NCBI GenBank assembly: GCA_003116995.1
Contig: BDSL01000011.1
Span: forward strand, 744,001-808,000
Origin: Yamagishiella unicocca
Lineage: Eukaryota; Chlorophyta; Chlorophyceae; Chlamydomonadales; Volvocaceae
Direction: 5' to 3'
Length of the DNA stretch: 64,000 nt
Position numbers and translations under genes: made by a program. This document shows positions 31,801 through 43,300 of the stretch, in pieces (position 1 is the stretch's first letter; each line of letters begins with the position of its first letter). The notes under the pieces were generated by a model. The model worked only from the letters and a program-made list of their open reading frames with translations, did not search any database and was not told where the DNA came from.

Positions 31801-33921
31801 CCTTGCACAGAATACCGGTAGCACACCAGGTACAGTGTCAGGCGATGCGCCCGATCCCCCTGCCTTCCTCGAGCTTCCTTACTGCGCGGAAGGGGCCGTA
31901 GCTCAACCCCATGGCTAGATGCAGACCTATGGTTACTTGTCGCTGTGTGCGGTACGGCGTGACGTTGTTGCCGTACAGGACCGCCGACGGGCGCTTTGTG
32001 CTGGTGACGCTAACCAAGGCGCCCCAGCCGCAGCTGCAAGGGGCTCTGCAAGGAGCGCCGCTGCCGGACGGGAACCGGCCCGCGCCGTCTCCGTGGCCAT
32101 GGCGCGCTGGCGGCGCCGGCGGCGGCGCTTGGTGGCGGCAGGCCTTCGCCGGCGACAGCGACGGTGCCCGCTCGCTGCCGCCACCGTACTCGATGACTCA
32201 ATCGGCTGACGAGGTATGGTAGCGGAACGTCCGTGCCGGATTAGGGGCCGTGGCAGGTATGAGAGAGTTGGTTAACAAGGGGCGTCATGACATGATGGCA
32301 TTGAAGACTTCAGCACGAGGCTGTCAAACCCAGCGATTACCTACCCAACCTGCTGAGCAGCTCACGCAAGGTCGCGGCTCCTTGGCGCAACGCCTGCAGG
32401 TGGTGTTGGAGTTTGCGCTACCGTGGTGGGTGCAGGCCGACGACGTCACCGTGCAGGTGGGCGCCCGGCGGCTGGCGGTGGCGGTGCGCGGCGTGGGCCT
32501 CCGGCTGGAGCGACACTACTGGTGGAGCAGGTTGGTGCACACCGCTGTTGAGCCGCCACTCGTGTGCTGTGAAACCGTGAGCGGCGGGCGAGGGCGACCT
32601 ACAGCGCCTGCCTCCCCAAAATGATACTCATGTGCCCATATGCCCCCACAATAGCGCTATCTGCAGCGCATATGCAATTGCTGCCACGTGCACTGATATC
32701 TTCCGTTGCGTCCCTTTCTGCGCTAACATCGTAGCTCCGAAGCAGCCCGACGGCCGCAGTACGCGCCAGTCGTCACCGAGCTCAGCAGCTGGACCCTTGC
32801 TGGCGATGGCTCGTCGCCGGCGGCGGCGGCGGCGACGCGCAACCTTGGCGCTACACTGGCACTGCCGTCGGAGCCCCGCTCGGGCTCGGGTTCGTGTCGG
32901 GGCCCGATGGGAGCTGCACGGCGCGCTGTGGGGCGCTGCCTGACCATCACACTCGCGAGGCCGGAGCCGACTGATGAGGAGCGCATGTACAAGAAAGGTT
33001 TGTACGGGTTCGCGTGCGGAGCGCAGGTGCTGACCGTCTGTAGGGGCTGGCGCTTAGGTCAGCACTGTGGCTGCGGGCGGAGAGGTCGGGGGGATAGTTG
33101 GGGTAGCTTCCCCTGGCCGGACTGCAAGGTTGGATGAGAGGCCGGCAGCTGGCTAACGATGTACGTGGCGGGTGCTCCTCCTCCGCTCTCAGGCGTGCGC
33201 CAGGACAACCGGGAGGCGGCGCGGAGTGAGCTCTACGGTGGCGGGGCTCAGGTCCGCGGCGTGCGCTTCTTTGAGGAGGACGAGGACGCGTTCGGACTGG
33301 AGCCGCTGCTGCAGGTGGGTGTGGGCGGGGGAGGGGATGGCTGGGTGCAGCGCGGTGGCCGTTCAAGACCAGTTGCCGGAGGGCTTGTCGCTTACACGGC
33401 GTGGAGGTGCAGTCGTTTCCTCCCACGCCGGGGTACGGTGTCCTTCGAAGACTGAAGGGGACTGCCAGTCACGGATCCAGGAGACTTTCCCAATCACCGA
33501 ATTTGAAACCGTGTGTATACACGCCCGCCTGTGTTTCGCCCATCCCTGCAGGCCGCATCATTTCGGGCCGGAGGAGGCGCATGGATTGTGCCCCAGCCCT
33601 GGCAGCACGAGGACCCCCTGGTACGTCCCGGTTTGTGTACGGCCGTCACTAACAAGTCGATGCTTGGGCCGATCAGGTGCAAGCAACAAGGGACAGGTAG
33701 AAGACGGTACCGGTGACATTAACGTAAACCTCACACGCCGCCTGCCGCGTGGGACTCCCTCCTCGTCACAGGCCGGCCGCTGGGCGACGAAGGAGGCGGA
33801 GCTGCCGGTGGCGGCCCGGGTTCACCTGGCCACGCTGCGCGCCGCGGCCACCACAAGCGCCGTTGGCGTCAAGCCGCCGCCCCGTCAGGAGGCCCCGGCC
33901 AGCGCAGCTGCGGCCACTTGA
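28885..33921 (+). CDS. J-domain, Cys-rich zinc finger and two CS (p23-like) domains; chaperone adaptor (~653 aa)
   Basis: Exons: 28885-28989, 29222-29392, 29764-29940, about 30329-30505, 30799-30901, 31052-31136, 31617-31749, 31979-32213, 32361-32530, 32735-32997, 33193-33314, 33552-33620, 33772-33921. J-domain: residues 18-85, HPD at 45-47, a DnaJ Hsp70-stimulating module. Next come four CxxC pairs with H/W (CSGC, CELC, CSVC, CSFC), B-box/RING-like, and a CxxCGH knuckle. First CS domain: YMWTQTEHHVMLACYLP to GRFVLVTLTKA. Second: LQVVLEFALPWWVQADDV to CLTITLARPEPTDEERMYKK. CS domains in p23, NudC and SGT1 bind Hsp90 or clients, so a link between Hsp70 and Hsp90 clients is inferred. The exon 3/4 junction is unresolved: obvious splice sites there give mismatched phases, so a small exon or alternative donor is missing. 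No signal peptide; cytosolic or nuclear. Confidence 0.85.
29984..30196 (-). mobile_element. Cluster of three intronic element copies
   Basis: Ends at 29986 (GGGTTCGAGGAAGACCCG), 30024 (GGGTTGTAAGGAGAAAAACC) and 30124 (GGGTTGCAAGGAGGAAACCC, continuing GTACGAAAGAAGCGTTGCGA and GATGCATGCTGGAGAACTTGG). All are antisense in the J-CS gene, starting about 45 nt after the donor at 29941. Confidence 0.75.
30519..30556 (-). mobile_element. Intronic element, A-type end
   Basis: GGGTTTGTAAGGAAGGCCCG, 18 nt after the donor at 30506 of the J-CS gene, antisense. Confidence 0.65.
30988..31026 (+). mobile_element. Intronic element, A-type end
   Basis: CCCTTCTTCGTTCACGGGTC and TTCCTCGCAACCCGCC, sense in the J-CS gene, about 27 nt before the acceptor at 31051. 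Confidence 0.7.
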
Positions 33922-34136
33922 ACCCATCCTTCCGCTTCGAACGAATGACGTAGAACTTCGTAACGCCCGCGTTCCCTTCGGACAAGGAACGTACGGGACT
34001 GCAATGAACAATCGAAGAACCTTCGTGTACTTTGGCACGAGCTGTATTTGGTACCCGACGCAATGTTGTCCTCTTCCAACCACAGTGATGCATCCGCATA
34101 ACGTTTTGGGTACGTGAGCATATACAGGCCTTCCTA

Positions 34137-34141
34137 TGTAA
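34137..34141 (+). terminator. TGTAA polyadenylation signal, J-CS gene
   Basis: It lies 216 nt after the stop at 33921 and is the first plus-strand TGTAA downstream. Confidence 0.65.
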
Positions 34142-34294
34142 CCCTACCCTGGCAAGCATGGCCGCATGCGCTGGTGCTTGCCCCGGCTGGCTACTGCCGC
34201 CTCCACGCGCACCCACAACCAGCGAGCCACGCAGCCCACCCGCCCACTTGCGAGCAGCGATGCTCAACGCACAGCGTCGTCCCACCTCAACAGT

Positions 34295-34299
34295 TTACA
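34295..34299 (-). terminator. TGTAA polyadenylation signal, LRR membrane gene
   Basis: TTACA on the plus strand, about 165 nt past the minus-strand stop at 34462. Confidence 0.65.
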
Positions 34300-34461
34300 C
34301 TCCCGACTTGTGAACTCACGTACGAAGTAAATGACTATAAATATGACCTGAGGGAAACACCACAACGTCCCTTTGATTATCTTCAAGTCACGGCAGCTGC
34401 CCAGACCCCGGGGCCCAGTCTGCTCATCCAGCGCTTGACTGGGGTGGTCTGGTCCGGGACC

Positions 34462-37400
34462 TTACAAGTCGCCGTCTCCCTGCAGGCGGTGTGACTTGTC
34501 CGGCTCGACCTTGATGAGCCGCACATCTAGCTCCTTGCGCAGCCACTGCTTGAAGGGAACCTGCGGAAGCGGACGGCCCCGTTAAACACGAGGTCCCGCA
34601 ATGGTGCTGGGTGGACCACACTGATGCGTTTGGGCTCGACCGGAGACTGCGAACTCGCGACTTTAGCGGTAACTTCTCGCTGCTCAACCCCACAACAGCA
34701 CAGCAGTTGTAAGCGTGAGCTGTTTCCCCAATTACTTGAGCCGCTAAGGGAACACCTTCCCAACATGATCGGGTTTTGCTTCGCGTCCAACCGCTAACCA
34801 CCAAGGTGTTGATGCCCTTACTCCTGTGTTTTTGGGCAAGTGCGGCCGCGCCCTGCCCCGCCGTGCTCCCATGTCGGGTCGCGTCCCAGCCCCTTGACCC
34901 CACCTGCAGCGTGCTCGCCAAGTGGTGCGCCGTCGACAGCAGGTCCGTGAAGCACATGAGCAGCATCCCAACGAAGATGTCCTGCGACCGTAAACGCGAA
35001 TACCGAAACGTGGGTGTAATTGAGCGGTCCGGACCGCATGGGAGTTGTGCGTGCATTGAGTGCCTAAGGCGCTGCATCTGAGCCGTGCTGTGTCGCACAG
35101 AAACAGGCGCCGTGGCGTTTAGGGTTTTGCCGCCATGCAACTTGACTCCTCCAATAGCGAGACGAAGGGGCATCTTCGGTTTGAATGCAACCCCGGCAAC
35201 GCAGGCACACCAGGGCCAGCGCGCGGCCTTACTCGGGTGGTTGGGTTATGACTGTCCCGATCGGCATCGGGCCGGCACGCAGATCGACCCGCCCTGCAAG
35301 GTGCAACGAACCCCACTGCCCCGTCCCCGGGGTCCCTACAGAAGCACGCGGGAGTACCGTGTTGACGCATTGGTACGACATGCGGGGCGCACCGTGTTGA
35401 CGCATTGGTACGACATACGGGGCGCACCGTGTTGACGCATTGGTACGACATGCGGGACTATCGTGTGACGCATTGGTACGACATGCGGGACGCACCGTGT
35501 TGAAGTACTGGTACGACGTGTTGACGCTGTTGCCCCGCCAGTAGGCCAGGCTGGAGAAGATGGCCCAGCAGGTGCTGCTCAGCACACCGCACGAGTCCAT
35601 TAAATCAATGAACCTGCAGGGAGGTGGCGGGGATGGTATCAGCGCAGCTGCGCCTGCACGTGGGCGCAGCACATAGAGGGGGCCGCGCGTGCTATCGCCG
35701 GCCCACCACAACTACACCCTCAATAACATACCAAAATCACGGAACCGAACATTGAGGCCACCGTTGACCGCAACAACAACCAGGACCGCGACCCCTTCAA
35801 ACCCCTGGTTGAGACTGCTGCCACACCACGCCTCCCCCGCTTACTTTTCCCAGGACACGGGCCCGAAGTCCGCAAAGCCGAAGGGGTAGGCGAAGAAGCC
35901 ATACACCAGGTACCCGGACGCCATGGTGAAGGGCAGCAGCGGCACCGGTGCGACGTACTTCCACCGTCCGTGTGTGCCCGTCATGAACGCGCGCAGCATG
36001 GCAGTGCCCGCCAGCGAGTGCTCCAGGTAGTTGGGGATGAGCACCAGCAGCTGGGGCACATGGGGCAGGCGGGTTTCGGAGCCTCATGCGATGAGAGCCT
36101 CGCAGCGATGACTGGATCCTAGCGATGACTGGATCCAAGCCAGGACTGGATCCTAGCGATGACTGGATCCAAGCCAGGACTGGACCCTAGCTAGCGATGC
36201 CTGGGCCACGCGCGGCTGCTCTATTACCTCTCCTGCTGCCCGACTCCGCCCTCCCCTCGGCTCTTCCCGCCACGCGGGTGGCCGTCACCGCCTCCCCTCC
36301 CCGGCGAAACGGTTTTCTGTTTTCCTTCCGTACATGGGTTTTCCTTGCAACTCCCCCGCCACCACTCCGTAGCCCCGCACCTGCCAGCCGCCTCGATAGA
36401 GGATGAGGCCGTACGCCCAGTAGCACTCCAGGCCAAACATGCCCAGGATGAGCAGCGTCCGCAATTGCATCCCGAGGATCTCCAACGCACGCAGCAGCGC
36501 CGCGCGAATGAACATCCACCACGTCCGCTCGCCCTCCTCGCACGCGGCCGCCGAGCCGCCGCCGCTCGTCACCCGCCGGCCGGCGGCTGTGGCCGCTGCG
36601 CGACTCCCCAACGTGGCCCCGTCCGAGCCGCCCGACTCGGGGGTCAGGTCGGACTCATCATACAGCTCTCGCTCGTAGTCACCGATGGGGTCCGGCGCGG
36701 CGCTGTTGCTGCTGGCCATGCCGGCTGTCAGGGCTACGCGCATGCCGTTGAGGTCGCGTCTAGAGCGGCCGCCCTTGAGCCCGGAGCGGCCAGTGCCGTT
36801 GGGGCTGCTGGGTCGCAACGGCTCCGGGGCTGCGCCCGGAGACGTGGAGACCGGCAACGCCGCAGGGGCCAGCGCAGACGCACTGACGTAGGGCATCTGC
36901 CCGCCGTGGCCGCCGCTGCCCGCCTTGGGCAGCATGGCCTGCAGCTCCGTCATCTCAACCGCACCCGGGCCGCCAGCCAGCCCGGAGTACCCGCCGCCCC
37001 CCGCGCCGCCGTTCAATGCGCCCGAAGACCTGCTGGGTAGCGATTCGGTGCTGCCGCCAACGCCCCGGGACAGCACGTCAAATGAGGGCGGTTGCATCCT
37101 GTGACGCGGAGGAAGGGTGGTGGCGGCGGCGCGGCGGTCGTTGTGGATAAGCGGTGGAAGAAATGGGTGGTGCTGTGCGGCGCAGGCCGACCGCAGGTGA
37201 CCCGGTTCAGTGTAATCAGCACGCGTTTAGGTTGCCTGCATGCTCTGCAACGGTGCGCACCCCAACACCGTATGCCCTACGCGGCTACGTGTCATTCGGG
37301 CGTCAGCCGAGCCAGGGACCGGACGGGACGCAACCTCAACCTCAACCGCAATCTCAACCGCTTGTCGTACCTGAATGGCACCCGCTTGAGCCGTAGACGC

Positions 37401-39992
37401 GCGTATAGCGTGATGACGAGCGTGCCAAATAGCAGGGTGATGAACACCCCCCACATTGTGGGGAGCACCCAGCGGGACGCGGGGATGAAGCACCAGTTGC
37501 TCGAGTCGCGGGTCACGTAGCCGCTGGCGAAGCGCACTCCGTGCCGGAAGCGCAGGTCCGGGTTGTCCTGTCGGGGCAGCGCCAAGGTGGGGGGCCAGGC
37601 ACGCAGAGCGTCGGTCCGGGATCGCAACCTGTCTGGTCATTACGTTTATATATCGGTTCTGTATCTACGCGGCGCCGATGGCGGTTTTTAAAATGAACGC
37701 ACAGAGCTGAGGAGGGCGTACATACTTGCTGCGTTGGGCCTTATGGGCAAGAGACCAACCACCGGAAAAAAATAGCCTGACTGCGTGTTCTCACAGGCTG
37801 GGGTATCAGAAGACACGCGCCGGTGCCCGCAAATGAACCGCCCCTGGCCTCTTGGCATCCGCTGCGCCACCGGGCCGCGCCGGCTTCGTAACCCACCCAC
37901 CAGCGCGTAGATCACCAGGGGCGCCTTGCAGAGCACCTCGGGGTTCTGCACGCCGGGCGCGAGCACCAGGCTCAAGCAGGCCGTGGAGCACACGGCGTCC
38001 GTGATGTCGTCACCCAGCGCCGCGCCCGTGCTGATCTTCCCCGCCAGAGCGTTGCGCGACACGTCCAGCATGTAGGCCGTGGAAGACGAGCAGTCGGGAT
38101 CAGCATAGTCGTCACCTGGGGCAGGTGGCGGTGGCGATGGGGCGTGGGACTTCCTGTCGGCGGAGCCGCGGACACCCGCTCGGCACCGCGCGCGCCCTCT
38201 CCGCTACCACCAGCACCGATACAAACGCACCATCGTCATTGCGGAGTACTCTGCAGCCGTCATCACGGCCACAGTACCGTTTCAGTGCAGGCATGTAGCA
38301 GTCTGCGTCCTGAGCGTAAGCGTTTTCTTCTCTTGATATCAACTTGGTAGCCTTACTGCGCCCATACCTCAGGAGCAGCCAGCGCAACGAGCCCCCAAGG
38401 GCGCCTGCGACCCTCCTCCCGGCCCGTTCCCCCCTAGCCTTGCCTTACGTCATGATCAATACGCTTTTGTACGCTGCCCCCACCTGCGAAGTCGTCCGTG
38501 CACGCCAGGTCAAAATCGTCAATGGAAGTGAAGTCGCCTGTGAGCGCATTGCCGCTGAGGTTCACCAGCTGGACGCCGCTGAGATACTTCCGCCAGACCG
38601 AAGCGTAGTTGCCCTGCGATTTGGGAAATGGGTTTTTGCCGAATCGAGTTAGCGGCGGCATTCCAGTGCGCCAGTGTTTCGAGTGCGAGCTTTGCGGTGG
38701 ACGCGTTGGTGCTCAGGTTCCTCATTCTCTCGCGGGCAACTGCACGACATAAGGGTGTTTGCCTTGCCTCCGTGTGTGAATGGTTGAGGCCCAACACATC
38801 CTCCAATCTTCCCGTCGGAGCAGCGCCCAACCCAAAGAGGCTACGCAGCCGTGCGGCGTGCTGCGCGCATCGCAGCACGCCGCCATGCGCAATCCCCTGG
38901 CGGAACTAGCAAAGGAATGTACGGTATCTAAACAGTGCGAGCTTTGCTGGTACCTGGTTTGGAGCTACCTGATTTACCACTGGGTTCCCACCGAGGGCAA
39001 CGCGTCTGGCGAAATAACTGCCAGGCGTCCTAACATGTGAGAGGAATGCCGCATTGCCGGCCCGCACTCAATACCTGCAGAGCAAGCTTCGCCATTGCCA
39101 ACGGTGGCCCCATCCTTGCGCTTCCCACTCCCCATGCCCCACCCCGTTTCATTGTATACCCACCCCGCTTGAGCTCACCTGCATTCCGCAGTTGAGAATG
39201 CTGAGGCTGTGTAAGCTAGTGCCCGCCTTAAACGTGATGACGTCGCTTAGGCTCTGTAACTGTTTGCTACTGCCGAAGCGACCAGCCGTCGAAGGGCCTG
39301 CGCTGCTGCCGGCACCTCCATGCCCCGGCGACGGGGCGCAGTCAATGACCAGGGATCGTAACGCCGTGAAGTTCTTCCACACTGAGGGAAGCTTGTCGGG
39401 CAATGATATTCCTGTGTGCACAGGTGGGTGAGTGGGTGGGGGGGTGGTACGTGACCCTGACTGCCCGGTGACAAGATACACCTCTGTTTCTGCCGCCATT
39501 ACCACACATGTGCTACGAAGGCGACGCTCCATCGCATCTGCTAGTGTTGGCGTTTGTGTTCGTGCCTATACCCCTCGTGTCCCCAAGCTCAAATTCATTG
39601 AGGTGCCTTAACCCTTGGCCACACCATGCATGCCGATGTGCTTCGTAGTCCCGAACAGCATGTCCACGCCGGTGACGTCGCCAGGGTCAAACACGTCGGA
39701 GCCGTTGCCGTACACGATGATGTGCGTGCCGTTGGACATTATTTCCCGGCTCGACGTCACATTTAAGCCACTGCCCGTGGCAGCAGGTGTAAATGGTGGT
39801 GGGGGCGCTGCAGGTAGGTGCAGGGTCCCGTCAGGGGTCCAGTTGACGGACGGACATACTCGAAGCACGCCGGCTAGAATTCAGCCAGCAGTCACATTTA
39901 CCAGATTGACATGACGCCAGCGCAAATGCCAGCAAAAGGAGCGCAGTCCTGTATGGGCTTTGGCTCATCAGATTGCTACTTCGCTGCATCAT
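34462..39992 (-). CDS. Secretory-pathway multi-pass membrane protein with LRR-like ectodomain (759 aa)
   Basis: Eleven exons, minus: 39992-39902, 39807-39613, 39411-39179, 38613-38484, 38115-37901, 37567-37371, 37098-36381, 36050-35845, 35613-35496, 34981-34904, 34560-34462 (2280 nt, in phase). The N-terminus is a clear signal peptide (RTALLLLAFALASCQS). Residues about 60-250 contain leucine-rich segments (LQLVNLSGNALTGDF-like, LSILNCGMQ, MLDVSRNALAGKI) with N-glycosylation sites and paired cysteines. TM1 is about 328-347 (GVFITLLFGTLVITLYARL). A 200-residue Ser/Gly/Ala-rich loop follows, then hydrophobic segments near 555-588, 630-650, 670-690 and 701-727, and a short basic C-terminus. The topology suggests an extracellular sensor on a multi-pass bundle. 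I do not recognise the TM domain family. Exon 9 ends inside a tandem repeat. Confidence 0.83.
35356..35530 (-). repeat. 34-35-bp repeat carrying a 5' splice site
   Basis: About five copies of ACCGTGTTGACGCATTGGTA plus CGACATGCGGGGCGC overlap the end of exon 9 of the LRR membrane gene. On the minus strand the motif CAACACG|GTGCG recurs at three units (donors near 35495, 35427 and 35392). Confidence 0.9.
36105..36195. repeat. About 34-bp intronic repeat with GGATCC, 2.5 copies
   Basis: Units GCGATGACTGGATCCAAGCC plus AGGACTGGATCCTA lie in the LRR-gene intron 36051-36380. Confidence 0.88.
36302..36358 (+). mobile_element. Intronic element, A-type copy
   Basis: CGAAACGGTTTTCTGTTTTC and CCGTACATGGGTTTTCCTTG, antisense in the LRR membrane gene, about 25 nt from the donor at 36380. 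Confidence 0.75.
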
Positions 39993-40367
39993 CTCGCTAT
40001 CCTAAGTTCGCACATATCTAATCAATACCAAGTTGTGATTTATGAATTCACATACTGAGAAGATGCAGGGTGGCTTGTTTCCGTCCGTTTCGTCCGTTGC
40101 GCGTTGGGTGGGCTTGCCAAGTAAAAGAACGGCTTACAATGTTGGCATATAGCTAAGGTTTGTTTTACAATATGAGGAACAAAGCCGTTGGGGAACTGAG
40201 AAAATGGATCATGCAGTAGTACTGGCTTTAGTGCGACAGATGAACGCTGTACTTCCTCTTGTTGTAAGACCAACATAGGCTTACTAAAGGAGGCTGATAT
40301 AACATTGCATTGCTGTGACACATTTCAAATATCGTCAACCTGTATCCTGCGACCGGTGGTTGCCAAA
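39993..40367. other. Compact divergent promoter region (376 bp)
   Basis: The start codons of the LRR membrane gene and the oxidoreductase are 376 bp apart on opposite strands. The interval is AT-richer than both genes. No clear TATA box or known operator was recognised. Confidence 0.6.
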
Positions 40368-43300
40368 ATGTCGCTTCCTGCTATCCTGGACCCCGGCCAG
40401 CTGCAGCGGGTCGCTAATTTCCTTGGCATCGGTGGTCCTCCTAAAACACAGCCCACTGTGCGCGTCGGAATGTTGGGAGCTTCGCAGGTGGGACCAGTTG
40501 GTTCCTGATGGCACCTTCCTGGGAACAACTCTCCACGATTCCGCATCACGATGCCCGCAGGTGGCAACGTATGCAATGCTGTGGCCTGCGCGGAGAGTCA
40601 AGCAGGCTGAAGTGGTCGCTGTGGCGGCTCGCGATGGCGACCGTGCCCGCGAGTATGCCAAGCAGCACGGGTGCGGATCTGTTCGAATGGTAGATCGTAA
40701 ACGGATTACGGTTCTGGGCTTCACAGCAACGCTTGGCTCAAGGCCACCGCCGTTGCAAATTGGGGTGGGTGGGAAACGTGAACAGAGATCTCGGAATCAA
40801 AGATCAAAGATCCCCTTATCACAATGCTATATTCCACGTTACTTGGGTACCGTTACGTCGGGACGGAGTCGCGTGTGTCAGGGGCGGGCGAGGCGGGAAA
40901 GTGGTCACGGTCCAAGGTTTTTATACCCATCCCTTGCACTAGGCAGCGCTTTCTAAAACAGTTGGGCACCTCGAAACCCTTTGCTGCCAACCGCAAAACG
41001 CCTCAGCCACAGAGTCGATGTTTTGTGTACGACGCCGTCCCACTCTCTTCCTTCACCCACCCTGCGTCGGTGTTGCCGCCGACTACATGGAACGGGGCCG
41101 TCTTTACTGTCGACCTACGGTTTTCCTCACATGCCTCCCCTGTGTTCCATTTGCTCTATCCCATCTGTGCCGTCCAGCATCCCCCGTTCATACGGCTCCT
41201 ACGACGCCCTCCTCGCGGACCCCAACCTGGACGCCGTGTACGTCGGCCTGCCCAACGGACTCCACGGCCAGTGGGCGCGCGCCGCGCTGGAGGCCGGCAA
41301 ACACGTCTTATGCGAGAAGCCGTTCACCGCCAATGAGGACGAAGCACGGTGGGTATGCGCCCTGGGGAGCGAGGCATATATCGAAAGAGGGAACAGAGCC
41401 CTCCCAACTTGCCGGCGGCCGGTCTAGAAGGCAGCAGGATGCCCTCTTCCTCCCCTTAACAGCAGCCGTCTACACCCTTTAATCACACCCGACTATACCC
41501 TGCCTGCTTGGATGTCTGCACTCAGGCACCAGGTCTTATCTGTAGGACAGTTAGAAATTGCTTGCCAGGAACGCCAATCATTCCGTGTGTTTTCCCCGCC
41601 CACAGAGAGATCCAGGCCCTGGCGCGCAGCCGTGGGCTCCTGTGCCGCGAGGCCTTCCACTACCGCGAGCACCCCCTCATGGAGCACCTCAGCGGCCTAA
41701 TCCACGCGCAGGGAGCAGACAGCACTGGAGAGAACCGGGCCGCCGGCGGCGTGCTGGGGCAGCTGAGCTCCATCGATGTGGCTGTGCTGATCCCGAAATG
41801 GGTTTTTGGCGGCGCCAACATCCGCTTTCAGGAGACGCTGGCGGGTGGGTCGGCGTTAAGGTGGCGAAGGGAGGTTGGGCTCCTGCAGTTCTGCCGCCGT
41901 GGAAGAAGGTTCTGACTTTTGGCAGTTGTCGACCGTTGCGAACCGGACCTCTTAATGCATGTACGGTAGAGGGGATGGTGGTGCTTCGTGAGGTCATCCG
42001 CCCAAACGCATCCTCATTATGCCCATGCTACATATGGGATGGCTTGCAAACGCCCTGAACGAACGACTCGCACGGTCTACGGGCTGCGGCTGGGCCGCTT
42101 GTGCGTCCACGATCCCGGGCTTCCGCACTGAGACTCCTCCATACTGACCCGCTTCCGTACTGACACGCCTCCAATTGTGAACCCATTGTACAACTCAGGC
42201 GGTGCGGCCATGGACGCGGGCTGCTACTGCCTCCACGCCATTCGTAGCCTGGTGGGGGGCCAGCCGGAGGTGGAGTCGGCGGTTGCGGTCATGGCCCCGA
42301 ACTCACAGGTTTGTACGGGGCGGGGGCCTGCGGCGGGCGGTGTGTATATGCCTGTAGGGGAATATTATTTTTACAAAGATGCAAAGTTCCGCCTGCTGTG
42401 GGTTTACTAATATAGGCAGCACTGGACAAGCGTCGATTCTCTTTGCCGGGATCCTTATCACCTGACTATGTTTGGCAGGTCCCCTTGCGGTTACGTTCGT
42501 TGGGTTCGTCCGTTCTGATCTGGGTTGGCTCGTGTGCGGTGCACCTGCTGCCGCCCTCTGCCAGGTGGTGGACGGCGCTATGAGCGGCACGCTGCGGTGG
42601 CGGGGCGACCCAGTTCGCAGCGACCTGCGCGCCACCTTCAGGGCTTCTCTTCAGCACGACGGGCTGCTCCCGCTGAGCACCATCGACGTGCGCGGCGACA
42701 GGCAAGTCGAAACTGTGGAGTGAGGCAGGGACAGGGCGAGCGATGGGCTGAAAAGGCACGACGCCTGGGTAGGAATTATGTTGAGGGAAGCTTTCAGGGA
42801 GCTGGTTTCCTGGCATCTGCGATTGCGCGCCGTTGGTAGATTCGCGTCAAGTATACATTGCGGGTTGCCTGACGGGAGGGGTTTGATCTGGGTCGATGCC
42901 CGTTTTGCAAATGTCATTATTTCTGGATCGGGACGCGTTGGCTTGACTGAGCTCCGCACCGGGTATCGGGACAGCAATCTTCCTAGCAAGCAGCAGGCAG
43001 GAGGTTGTGGCCTCACCGCACACCATGCGTGCATTAGCACCGCACCCGCTCCGGCGTATCGGACGTAAGCAAGGTTTTCATTTGTAGCACGTTGGCGCCA
43101 TGTGGTATATTCAAGCGCAGCCACGTTCCCACCGTGGGGCCCCACAGGGGTAGCCTGCACTGCTCAAACTTCATCATGCCCGTCTTCGGCAATGTGGTGC
43201 GCCTGACGACAACAGCTGGGACCGGTGGTTCTGGAGCCAGCACAACCACCACCACCCGCGTGTACGGGAGCGGCGAGAGCACCTACTACTATCAGCTGTC

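Larger units (their letters stand above)
33922..34461. other. Convergent 3' flanks (J-CS gene / LRR membrane gene)
   Basis: 540 bp without a gene. Its main content is one TGTAA for each converging transcript; the two signals are 154 bp apart and crossed, so the 3' UTRs would overlap. Confidence 0.7.

Noticed and set aside
39846..39901. 28- or 43-nt intron in the LRR membrane gene using nearer acceptors
   Set aside because: Too short to be spliced normally. The acceptor at 39808 gives a ~94-nt intron, a better CTGCAG site and the same phase.
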